Origin: Allodiplogaster sudhausi
Lineage: Eukaryota > Nematoda > Chromadorea > Rhabditida > Diplogasteridae
Length of the DNA: 64,000 nucleotides
Reading direction: 5' to 3'
Assembly (NCBI GenBank): GCA_945643635.1
Contig: CALZFC010000016.1
Span: forward strand, 4,508,501-4,572,500
Shown: one piece after another, positions 34,974 to 45,424 of the stretch
How positions within the stretch are numbered: position 1 is the first letter of the stretch
Layout of the letters: every line of letters starts with the position of its first letter
Program-made: the position numbers and the translations under genes
Notes under the pieces: generated by a model
What the model was told of the DNA's origin: nothing
The model's database searches: none
What the model saw: the letters and a program-made list of their open reading frames with translations, nothing else

Positions 34974-36649
34974 TAATGAACGTCCATCTTCTTGGATTTT
35001 TATTTTTAATGACTTTGCTTCCTGCTTGTTCAACACAGTTTCCCTACAAAAGATTAACAGTTCACTGTCGAACGAAGAAGGCCTAGTTGATTCCCTTAGG
35101 ATCTGCTGAGTTTTGAACATTTTCAAAAATAAAATGTACAAAATAATATTTTTGAGCACATTTCCTTGCTCACTGCCATCGATGTTTCACGGAGTGGCGG
35201 CGCTTGCCTGGATTGATGGAACAATTACACTGAATGCGAGTGCACTCATCATCTACGTCGTCGTCTGGCGAATGCTGCAGAGGCTCGGTTTGAATTTAGA
35301 TACAAATGTAGTTTTTCGCATTACTTTATCTTCCGTTCACCTTTTCAATAAACCCTAACATTTGTCCTGCTCCTTGGGTTTTCGTCAGCTGAGTTTTCGG
35401 CAATTTTTCTTATAGAGTTTTCCTCAACTGAGTTTTTGTCAGTTTTCTTCAAGAAAATGACCTTCTATACCAAAAAAAAAAACATTTTCGATGCGAGCCA
35501 AGGCTTTTCACGTAAAATCTCGCTCTCTTCTCTCTCTTTCTGTTCTCTCTCCCCTCTCTCTCTCCCTCCAGGTAACACTGGCTCCCTCCGCCGTATCTTC
35601 CGATCCATGCTGATAATCACTATCGTGTCGGTGGGTGGCTCTACGGTGACCTTCGCCATAGACTTCTTCGCCGCTTTCTTCGTTGATGCAACGAATGGCC
35701 TGCCACGTGAAGTGACACTCGTCGCTGGTCTCTTCGTCAACACTTCCGTCACCACTAACGCCGTCATTCTCTACCTCACAAGGTTCTGCTTCATCCCATA
35801 CTTTGGCACCGTGCCAAAAAGTCGCTGCTTACTTTGTTTGTTTCTTTCCTACAAGACCCGTGCACGAGCAAAGAACTAATTTTTTTTAATATGAAGATAG
35901 GAACATGAGCGCATTCATAAAAGGAATCGCCTTAATCTATCGTGGTTCCAGTTGTACTCACTGTACTAAAAAGAATTTCCGATTCATCATTGAGCCATCG
36001 AATCCAAAATTTGGAAACTAAGATTGAGTATGCAAAAGTTATTATAGTGGAAAGCAAATGTGGTTTAGCTGGATGGAAAATGCTTTGTGGTCTTTTTTTA
36101 TGCAGGCCTTTAAAGAAAACTTAAATTTGTAATTTTGTTTCACACAAAATGCTCGACGAATGCGCGCAGCACAGTCAATTGAGATCTCATACGATATTTC
36201 TGTTACTTTAACAGTCGGCAGTAATCTCCGATGCCTCCACAGAGATCCTATTTGCGCTCTTACAATCACGTGCTTGTTTATCGAATTTGCAACAGATAAC
36301 ACCCATTTGATCACGGCAAACGCATTCATTTACACCGTCCTTTTATGAACCCAATGTTTTGTGGTGCAACCTTGAATGTCAAGAACCGTGTGATACAAAG
36401 CTTACGATGAGACAATTCCGTAAATTTTATTTATAAAAAAGAAGCAAGAAAACACTTAAAAACTATGCCCTCATTTTGTCATCATCATATCATTAATATC
36501 ATCACTATCCTTTGAGCACGGAATATCGCAAGGCGCTGCCGCAAATCTTCTGTTGCCGCAGCAAGGCGAAGCTGCCAACGCTGAGTGTAACGGAGCGTTC
36601 GCGAGATTTCACCACTTCTCAGAACAGTCGACATCACGTTTTGTAAGAG

Positions 36650-37128
36650 TAGAGACTGCTACAGGACGGATTCCCCTTGAAAATGTGAGTGGCCAAAGAT
36701 AAGACTATTATTTTATGTTTGTTCCATTTTGATCTTAAAGTTAGCAGTAAAATATATTGTATATCCAGGCCGCAAGTAGAAATGAATTATTTGTTGAAGT
36801 CGTCTCATTATTATTTATTATTTACGCTTTTTAAGAGACAAATACTTTTTATTATAATTTCATTCAGTATTGCATAACATTTCTATGCGAGCATCAACTA
36901 ATAAATAGAACAATGTGAAGAAAAACGGAAAAGAGCATAAACAAAACCTTGTGCTCGACAGCAAACGGAATCATTATGCCAAATAAGATATGTCGCTATC
37001 TATTACGACGCCGAGATCTCTGACTGGAAGACTAGAGACATCAAAACTGGAGAGAGGAGAGAGTGGGTAAGTGAGCTTGGGATTTGATTAGCTTATATGG
37101 ACTACACTACGCTTTTGGTGAGCGACAT
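36650..37128. other. Spacer after receptor copy A
   Basis: AT-rich 3' flank related to the downstream flank of copy B (about 40600-40900), followed by unrelated sequence leading into the LINE fragment. No gene seen. Confidence 0.5.
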
Positions 37129-37560
37129 TTAACTGCGTATTTTTGCAGTATTTAGACAGTAACAAGGAGGTTTAAGAATGCTGGGAGTGGGAAGGCCGGG
37201 TGATTTTGGATCAAAAGAAGTGTATAGTTTTAGATCATCTGCAAAAAGAGAACAGGCAACCAAGGGGAGAGAAGAAAATAGTTTAGGGAGATCCGAAATG
37301 AACCAAATGAAGAGAAGAAAATAGTTTAGGGAGATCCGAAATGAACCAAATGAAGAGAAGAGGCGATAGGACGCATCCTTGTCGTACATCACTGGAGGCC
37401 ACTCTAGAATCGGGCAGAGAGTAGTTAACTCGCACGTTGAAGGACCTGTTAAGATGAGAACCAAGATAAAAGACTAAAACCAATCCCGATAATGGACAGT
37501 TGATAGAGTAGTTTCTCATGCGATGCAACATCAAATGCTTTTGCAAAGTCTACATCATAC
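37129..37560 (-). mobile_element. Non-LTR reverse-transcriptase fragment, frame broken by a 43-bp duplication
   Basis: On the minus strand two overlapping frames carry RT domain motifs: SDVRQGCVLSPLLFIWFISD (motif B/4 region) and CSLFADDLKLYTSF (the catalytic F-A-D-D box). They resemble CR1/Jockey-group LINE reverse transcriptase rather than the RTE copy at the window start. Nothing of the endonuclease or 3' end is visible. A 43-bp direct repeat at 37268-37353 shifts the frame between the two motifs. Confidence 0.75.
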
Positions 37561-37639
37561 AGAATGTCAGTACACTTTCCTTAATCAAGTGCGGAGATCC
37601 AATCATTGGAGGCCATAAGCAAGTTAGTCTCGACTGAGC

Positions 37640-38428
37640 GGAAAATGAAACGTGACCACACAACAACGTCAAGTCAATAATTCTTCTGTTCGCTCTCGGA
37701 ATCCCATCCCTGTGATAAATTTGTGTCCATTTTGCAGCTCATTAAGTTCCCTTCAATTTTTATCCACAGATGTGCATATCATGGAACCCTTTAGAGTGTC
37801 GGCGTGATATGGCAGTCACGAAATGAATTAAACTCACTCAGTTCATTCTGCGCGCATACAAACATAAAATGTACATATTTCTCACATTTCTATCATCGAC
37901 ACTCTTTTCCGTTACATTAAGCTTATGCAGTAATTATATTGTATGCCTATAATGTGTGTACATAACAACAGCAAACATTGACCATTGGAGAACTAGCAGA
38001 TGCTATGAAGGGAATGATGCTGGAAAATCAAGGTCTCTTCATATGTATGAACATACATATACTCCTAAGTCTATAGATGAATATATATTGTATGCACATC
38101 AATTTTATTCTGTATATTGAATTTTTTTTTCTGTTCTGATACAGCCGTTCACTCCACATAATAACCGCTTCATACCATACTAGTCCTTTTTCTGCCGAGA
38201 AGCATTGGTTGCTGATGTTAGCCAAGCTAGCAGAGGAAAGTCGCAGGATAATGAGAAGGTAATGATGCTGGAAAATCAAGGTCGCTTCAGGCGAGTTCTC
38301 TTCAAGACGGCATTTCTTGATTAACTGGAAATACTTCACACGAATATTCAATTGTATACAATATTGCTGTCTTTTGTATATCACATCATTTTCACCTAGC
38401 TAAATTCTTCTTTGCTACAGATTCCAGT
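37640..38428 (+). promoter_or_regulatory. Duplicated upstream region of chemoreceptor copy B
   Basis: Partner of about 32650-33527. The block ends with TTTGCTACAG at 38411-38420, an acceptor-like site, and then ATTCCAGT before the ATG. In nematodes such a site so near the start suggests spliced-leader addition, but an upstream non-coding exon cannot be excluded. Confidence 0.5.
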
Positions 38429-40589
38429 ATGAAAGCGACATTCGCAGACGTGCTAACGCTCTTTTATCTCTTCTTTGTCATTTTTGGCGTCTTTAGCAAC
38501 TTGTGCGTCGTCGGAGCAACGATTCGCAGCAAGTTGGCCAATTTTTAACTTTTACCTTTTGTCTAATAAACAAAACTAGCCAATATTTTTAAAGGAGAAT
38601 GTACTTCCCTTTAAAAATATTATTATGTTCATATTTAAGACGAATCATTAACTTAAGAGAGCTACGAAGCTCGTGCAACATTCTCATCGCGCTCTGCTCT
38701 CTCATGGACGCCTTCCGCATCCTTGGGCATTTGCCAATGATTGCCGGTCCTCTCTTTGGTCCTGTCATTACGCCACCAATGATCTGCTTCGCAATTGAGG
38801 TTTAAAAGAGACATTGACATCTTCTGACTCCGTAGTGATTTGGCTCTTTCTGAGGGGTAATTCCGAGGCACCAAGCTGTGGAATATCACGGAGGATGGGT
38901 CCGATAAGTGAAGGACTTTGTCATTTCAGACAATCAATAGATAAAAATGGGGGTCTATCAGGTAATTCCTCTCGTCGGAGCACTCGCTGGCTCGGCTATG
39001 ATCGTCTCCATTGCGGTTGACCGCCTTCTCGCTTGTGCTGCAATAAACTAGTGCGTTTTGTAATTTTTTTTGTCTTATTCTTAAAGGAGGGCGATCACCG
39101 AAAAATTGTGTGATATTTCAAATTGCCGCAGCCCTTCGCACTCTCACTCGCGCGTGCTTTTTTCACGTTTGTGCGACCTGTGAAATAGCTTGCGAGAATG
39201 AGAGTGAGGAATCACAGGACAGAAGCGACAATTCGAACCAAAATTAAATATTTTTCGGTGATCGCCCTCCTTTAAAGAAAATATATGCGATAAATTGAAG
39301 CTTGATCAGTAAAACTGTCGATACGAATTGCAGTTATAAGCACAAGAACGAGGTGCACTATCTCTCCGGACATCTCTTGTTCGTCTCTGCTTTCACTGGC
39401 GCCCAAATTTCAATCGTCCTCCTGTTTCTTGGCACGCAGTATGTGCTTGAAAATTCTTTTTCCCTTCTAGCTATAAACCCCCTGTGAATTGGTACTAATG
39501 AACTTCCTTCTTCTTTGATTTCATTTAGTATGCTTATGACTTTTACTTCCTGGTTATTCAACGTAGGTTCTTTGAAAAAAAATGTTTATGCTGGACAGGA
39601 GAAAGAACAATGTTGCCATGATTACACGTGGAACTGCTGAGTTTTGAACGTTTCATGAATCATTTAGGAAAAATAAATTAGATGAATATATTGAGCTCAT
39701 TTCCGTGCTCATTGCCATCAATGTTTCGCGGAGTGGCGGCGCGTGTCTGGATTGACGGAATAATTGCACTGAATGCGATTGCTCTCATCATTTATCTTGT
39801 CGTCTGGCGAATGTTGCAGAGGCTCGGTAAAATCCGTCGTGAATTTAAATAAAAAAATATCACTTTTTTCAATCAAGTCCGGCTCTTTGGGTTTTCGTCA
39901 GCTGAGTTTTCGGCAATTTTTCTTATACAGTTTTCATCAACTGAGTTTTCGTCAATTTTCTTTAAAAAAAATTACCTTGTATACCAAAAAAAAATTTTTC
40001 GATGCGAGCAAAGGCTTTTCACGTAAAAGACGAAATATTTCTCTTCTATTCAGGCAACACTGGCTCCCTCCGCCGTATCTTCCGATCCATGCTGATAATC
40101 ACGGTCGTGTCGGTGGGTGGCTCTACGGTGACCTTCGCCATTGACTTCTTCGCCGCTTTCTTCGTCGATGCCACGAATGGCCTGCCACGCGAACTGACTC
40201 TCATCGCTGGTCTCTTCGTTAACACTTCCGTCACCACCAACGCTGTCATTCTCTATATGACAAGGTTTTGCCTCTTACTCATATTTATGAAGAAGCCTCC
40301 TAAACTTTGGCACCGTGGCAAAAGGTCGCTGCTTACTTTGTTTGCACTTTCCTAAACGGCCCACGCAAAACCAACGCTACTATTTTTTTCTTCCAGTACA
40401 GAAAACATTATGACGATAGGATCAGCAATAGCCGGTGTACATTAATGTTTGAGCACGGAATATCGCAAGGTGCTGCCGCAAACCTTCTGTTTCCGCAGCA
40501 AGGCGAAGCTGCCAGCGCTGACTGTTACGGAGCGTTCACGAGATTTTTTCACTTCTCAGAACAGTCGACATGACGGTCTACGGATGTAG
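38429..40589 (+). CDS. Serpentine receptor (srsx-like), copy B, structurally intact
   Basis: Exons 38429-38532, 38658-38799, 38962-39050, 39334-39438, 39696-39826, 40054-40264 and 40454-40589 join to 918 nt, 305 residues plus stop TAG, with matching phases throughout. Seven hydrophobic segments are visible: LTLFYLFFVIFGVFSNLCVV (TM1), CNILIALCSLMDAF (TM2), GALAGSAMIVSIAVDRLLAC (TM3 ending in DRLLA), LLFVSAFTGAQISIVLLFLG (TM4), NAIALIIYLVVW (TM5), SMLIITVVSVGGSTVTFAID (TM6), TLIAGLFVNTSVTTNAVILY (TM7), then STEYRKVLPQ. This is the layout of nematode Srsx-type receptors, predicted sensory GPCRs. Exons 5 and 7 use TTGAG acceptors. A MITE (39081-39275) lies in intron 3. Ligand unknown. Confidence 0.82.
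39081..39275. mobile_element. TTAA MITE family A, copy 3
   Basis: 195 bp flanked by TTAA. Left end TTAAAGGAGGGCGATCACCG and right end CGGTGATCGCCCTCCTTTAA are perfect complements, continuing inward with AAAAAT. The best preserved copy in the window, inside intron 3 of receptor copy B and absent from copy A. Confidence 0.92.
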
Positions 40590-40678
40590 AGATTGCTCTA
40601 GGGATGATTCCCGTTGAAATAGTGAACAAAAAGAAGAGGAAAATTTTATGTTTGCCTCATTTTGTTCTTTTAATTAAC

Positions 40679-40684
40679 AATAAA
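40679..40684 (+). terminator. AATAAA polyadenylation signal of receptor copy B
   Basis: AATAAA about 90 bases after the TAG stop codon in an AT-rich region, a reasonable 3'-end signal. Confidence 0.5.
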
Positions 40685-40689
40685 ATAAA

Positions 40690-41331
40690 TTTGTTATATC
40701 CAAAGCGTTTGTTGAAACGTATTATTTGTCGCTGTCGTTTTTACGCTTTTTTAAGAGACTGATTACATCACAAATACTTTTCATACTAATTTAATTCAGT
40801 AGCGTACTACATTTCTATACGAGAATCAACTAGTAGATAGAACAATGTGAAGGAAAAGAATACAAACGTAATTATAATTCTCGCGAGAATTAGAATAACG
40901 TTTTTATTTGTAGAATATTCCACTATTTCCTATTTACTATGAGACTGAAAAATGCCAGAATATGGCTTTGATAGCAGCTTGTCCCATTCTCAGAAACGGC
41001 AAACAGTTGAATATTCTGTTTTTGACAAAATTTTCGCCTTTTTTATACAATTATTTTCAACGATTCCAGTGTTTACACTACGTATGTACATACTTCATGT
41101 TTTTGCCTTCTTTTATAAAGTTTCCTTTATTTCTACTTTAACACTTCTCTTTCTATTTTTTCAATAATAGCAGTACATATATAATGTTATATAATGTAAC
41201 GAGAAAATAAGTCTTTTTAGTTGACATCGTTTACTATACTATGCCATTTTAGTATCAGTTCAAGCATACTATAGAGTCTAAATATGGGACCGATTTGGGA
41301 GTCATTTATGTTCGTCGTGTTGGCTGGCCTT
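40690..41331. other. Spacer between receptor copy B and the cysteine-rich cluster
   Basis: AT-rich, convergent intergenic space. It includes TAGAATATTCCACTATTT (about 40911), related to the 18-bp minisatellite unit at 48.8 kb. No gene seen. Confidence 0.5.
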
Positions 41332-44217
41332 TTATTCGCACGTCATGGTCTTAATTGGGGCGAATTCTCCGTTATCGATGGGCACCGCTAAAAGATTATA
41401 CTTTTCGTGGCATCGGATCGACTTTAGCGTTCCGGCCGGCCCGTCAGGCTGGGAAGAAGTAATGTAAGCAATTTGACCCCTTAAGTTAGTAGCTGAATTC
41501 TCAAAGAACGAGGGTGGAGAAAAAAATGAGGTGGTTAGAAATGAACTGTTCCATACCACCGTATACGAGATGGACTGGGCGGTGTTGTTGCATTGCGCGT
41601 AGCAGGCACCGTCAGAAATGAAGAACTCGACGGCAGAGTGATCGATCGCTGCGCAGCCTGTTAGGATGCTGTTCTCGCAAGCGCGACACGCGAAGGCGAC
41701 GTCGGTTGTGCATGTTGCCTGACACATAGATGAGACAGCATTTTTCGATTTTGAGAATACACTGGTTGGGAAACTTGAAAAAGATTACTGATGACTCTCG
41801 CGCTCTTTTACAGTACTTCTTCTTCATTGACGCTTCTTATAATTTCAAGAAAATGTTCTCCTAATATTTGATGCATGCATAATATACATAGATATCTAGT
41901 GATCGGGTTCGTCCTTTTCTTTGCACATTTATGTGATCCTTATTAGGTAACCCTTTTGGCAAAGATATCGTCGCCGAAGGCGTTGTAGTTTAGCCACTGA
42001 TCGTTAGCGCTGCAAGACGCTTGAGCAGGCACCGGATACTGAGGCAGCTTCTCACTGCTCTGAAACAGAAGCTAGGAGGCTAGGCAATTTTATAAAATGG
42101 TTACCTCAATTTGGAAAAAAAAGCCAAAGCTAGGCTAGGCTCTTTCGAAATAATTGGAAAAAAGCTATAGCTAGGGTGGTCAGTTTCGAAATATCAAAGC
42201 TCAATTTAGAAAAAAAAAAGCTAACGCAGTGCACTTGGCGAAGTAGAAGAATGGAAAAAAAATTTATATATATATATATATATAAATATGTGGATTATAA
42301 TTTTTAAAACCCTGCTGAATCGCTTACACTTGTGAAGATGACGCCATCATTAGCGCATGTAACTGTGTAGAAGCCGCTATTCGGGTCGAAAAAGTAGCGG
42401 ACGTCCGAGTAGTTGCCGCCTGGCACATTCGCCAAATCGGGTAGCGTTTGACCGGAGGCGTTGGCTCGGTCGTGTCGCTAGAAATCGAACTTTGGCCGAT
42501 CTATTTTATCGTGCACATAAGACGTTGCAAACTTAATTATTTTTTTAGCATCTTCCGTAAAGCTCCTTTACGGAAGATGCTAAAAAATAAACGTCATTGA
42601 AACTTTATAGGAGCACAAAACCCGGCCGTAATCTATTTGATTTTTCATCATTCTACTCGCGTCTCTTTTAATCACATGCTCTATCGTCCTTGTGCCGGGC
42701 AAAAAGGCGCGAGTTCAAGCTTGAGCTTCAGTTTTTCCTTGTAGATATCTTGCGCTTACCAACGGTGCATGTCAGCTGCGGTTTCGCGTAGAACGTCCCC
42801 GCGTAGTCCTTCCACTGATTGTTCACCGAAGTGCATGTGAGCGTCGAATCGAGCCGAGCGACCGTGCCGTCGGAGCGTGTCACCTAATGTTGAAGAATCT
42901 CGCAATTTTCGCTGCCTGCACACAATTTCCCTTTGGTATGTGAAGCTGCGATTAGTTGGGAAGTACTGTTCTTGAAATGAATACACAAATCAATGCGCAG
43001 AATCCTACACAGCGTTTTGTCTAGGAGCACCGGGACATTGGAAAAAAACCTGCGGATTGAAAATCAGTTCATTTTATTTTGGTTGAGATAAATTTGACGG
43101 GCATGTGCCGTAAATTAGTGATTATCCACGGAATATCTCAGTAGATTAGTAAAACATCAAACGCTCCTCCAACTACTGAGTGCGGAACGCTGTTCTTAAT
43201 AGCAAGGTGGCGAAAACAACACGCTTCTGGAGCCCCTTCTTCAGCCGCTTTACTGTATTCCTTTTTAAATGACACAATGCCGACCGATACGGTGTAGCAG
43301 TTCGGGCAGCCCAGCGTCGTGCAGTTTGAGAAAGGGTTCGTCTGGAATAGTGCCGATTCCGGGCACGAGTAGCCAATCGGGCACGGGGATGACATGGTGT
43401 ACTTGCACTGATCGCAGCCTGAATCGTTGCATACAATAGACCAACTTGTTGTGTCATCAAAAACGAAAAAAAATTGCAATATTCTAAATAGAAAAAAAAA
43501 CAATTCCGAAACATTCTGCTTACGTGGAAGGATCTTGCAGTTGAGCATTGTCGGATAGATGATCTTGTTGTTCGCATAGAAGGAGCCACTCGAACAGTTG
43601 ATCTTGTCCGCCACCAACCACGAAAGCCCGCTCTTGTACTGCAGCGATGTATTTGTACAGGCTCTATTGTCTACATTTCTTCTACGCTACTTGGATTTCT
43701 GACTGTTCCATGGTTCATAGGCAAAACTTTTGATGGTAAGTGTCAGTTCTCTTCACGCAAAATATATGACTAAAATGATACCCAAAATTATTTCTGCTTT
43801 CTTTTACAATCAGCGTTCTTAGAAACTAGAACGAGAGAGAGAGTGAGAGAGAGAGTTGGAAGGAGATGCAGAGTGAGATACAGAGGATAGAGAAATAATG
43901 AGATTAATTTCTTTTTCTTTTTTTCTACTGACAAGCGGCTGCGCGAAAGGCTGGAGACACGAGGCGGTGCAGGCGTCCTCTCGCAGCTTGCTCGGATCCA
44001 ATAGGCTCGATTCCAATTGAGGGCAATAATACTAAGACTAAAGTCTACTCTGCCTAAAGCTACGAAGCGTTGGCCGGGGCCAAGATGGGAAGACTATGCT
44101 TGTCTTGAGTGGAAAGTTGAACTGACCAAGGAAAGCATTTGCGGAGAAAGGGAAGACGATGAATTTGAGTACCACCGCAGCCAAGACAGTGGACGACAAA
44201 CTCCGACTCATCACCAT
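41332..44217 (-). CDS. Cysteine-rich secreted protein, tandem copy 1 (5' part damaged)
   Basis: Exon equivalents on the minus strand: 1 at 44217-44110 (MVMSRSLSSTVLAAVV signal peptide); 2, truncated, about 43997-43935 (KLREDACTASCLQPFAQPLV); 3 about 43640-43530 (ADKINCSSGSFYANNKIIYP); 4 about 43423-43275 (CPIGYSCPESALFQ); 5 about 42884-42768 (STLTCTSVNNQWKDYAGTFY); 6 about 42475-42332; 7 about 42063-41950; 8 about 41727-41560 (ACRACENSILTGCA); 9 about 41455-41332 (TMTCE, then TAA). The half of exon 2 holding CGCK and several cysteines, together with its acceptor, is deleted and replaced by intron 1 sequence. The repeated LTC...W...C pattern suggests modules related to C6 or a similar nematode extracellular domain; no function is known. 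It may use an alternative start or be non-functional. Confidence 0.6.
42541..42587. repeat. Perfect short hairpin in intron 5 of copy 1
   Basis: 22-bp arms starting TTTTTTAGCATCTTCCGTAA separated by a three-base loop, with no mismatch. The matching introns of copies 2 and 3 have only a weaker dyad (TTTAAAGTT...AACTTTAAA). Confidence 0.92.
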
Positions 44218-44708
44218 TTTTTAGGCTATCTGAATTGTCTGAAAGGAAAAATTTCCAGACAAACCAAGCTGTTCCGCAGTATCCGCAATTGATGGAATAC
44301 TAGTGGTTAATGTTTTGTGCTTATTCCGTTCGAATGAACTTCATTTGATATACAGCGCACTGATCATTGCGAAAGAGGAAGGTATGTAGCTTGAAATTGA
44401 GCATTCGGAATAATCAATGATGTGTGTGGTTCATAGGAGAGAATCCGACGTTAAAGTCGAGAAGAGAGACTCGAACACGTCAGGCAAATGTGGTTCCTCA
44501 ACTCCAAAACTCTTGGTGCACCTCGTGGCCGCTCGAATGTACTCAGTTTATTGGCATACTAATCGCCTCATAAATCACTAATTGCAAATTCCGGGATGGG
44601 AGAAGTGTACAGTGAATGGAAAAAAGGCTGATTTCTCATCTCATTCGACGTCAGCTTCGTTTCATCTGTGCCTTTCCGTTTCTGTTCTCTCATTCTCTCC
44701 CTCCCTCC

Positions 44709-44739
<31 letters not shown>

Positions 44740-45135
44740 GTTATATGTACTGTGCTCAACAACAAATATTCGGGAACACATTTTATTTTTGAATTATTCG
44801 TTTACCAGAAATTCATTCATCCAAGAATTCCGAAACTCCAATCGTCATCAACTGCCTACTTCCACAGATGTCTGCAGTTGTAAAATAGCTTCCAACCCTA
44901 CTCAAAATGAGGTACTATTTGTGTAAACGAAGAGCCGTTATTCTGTGCTCTCGATTCTAGAATTACTCGCTAACCTAAGCTTATTTATCTATTAATTTTA
45001 TCTTTACTTTGCATCGATATTTCCTCACGAAAAAATAAATAAAATTTAGGAATTAGGAAAAATTTGCAATGTTTTAGATTTAAGATAAATTTGATAACGA
45101 TAGTGTTTTCTCTGCAGACGAATTCATGGTAACTA

Positions 45136-45319
45136 CCGTATTTTGACTATTAGTACCCCTCCCTCTATTAGAACCCCCATCTAATAGTATAGACCCCTTC
45201 CTATATTAGAACCCCCCCCCCCATCACCTCCAATAGTGCCCCCCTAAAAGTCTTAAGATTTATCTAGAATGGATCTTGGAGGCAATTCCCAACAAACTAA
45301 TGACAAATTCATCTAAAAT
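45136..45319. mobile_element. MITE family E, copy 3 (right part deleted)
   Basis: Starts CCGTATTTTGACTATTAGTA like the full-length copy at 48152-48483 but breaks off at about 45319, where the sequence jumps to an intron of the cysteine-rich gene. Confidence 0.8.
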
Positions 45320-45424
45320 ATCAAAGCAACGATTGCTGTTCACCTTGCGAATTAGAAATTCAATAATCTAAGGATAAAAAATTGTTGGATCATTACTTTA
45401 AAAAAAACTTGCTGAATCACCAAC

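Larger units (their letters stand above)
33528..36646 (+). pseudogene. Serpentine receptor (srsx-like), copy A, damaged
   Basis: Exon equivalents: 33528-33631 (DALTLFYLFFVIFGVFSNLC, TM1), 33783 to about 33924 (SCNILIALCSLMDA, TM2), 34299-34387 (AGSALIVSVAVDRLLACTVI, TM3 with DRLLA), 34478 to about 34579 (TM4), about 35158-35288 (TM5, ALIIYVVVWRMLQRL), 35572-35782 (TM6-TM7, MLIITIVSVGGSTVTFAIDF), 36517-36646 (STEYRKALPQIFCC, then TAA). Against copy B, the donor of exon 2 has lost a G where a (GA)n array begins, exon 4 lacks four bases, intron 4 holds a MITE and an AT palindrome, and about 600 bp were inserted before the last exon. The Srsx-type family is chemosensory in nematodes. Most likely a recent pseudogene; TM6-TM7 is still near-identical to copy B. 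Confidence 0.72.

Noticed and set aside
35436..35879. Open frame of 147 codons as a separate gene
   Set aside because: Its core is exon 6 (TM6-TM7) of receptor copy A; the ends are intron sequence read through.
44582..44926. Plus-strand open frames beginning MQIPGWEK (also at 47594)
   Set aside because: They sit in the duplicated promoter spacer, depend on the CT tract, and do not keep the same frame or length between copies or in the copy 3 spacer.
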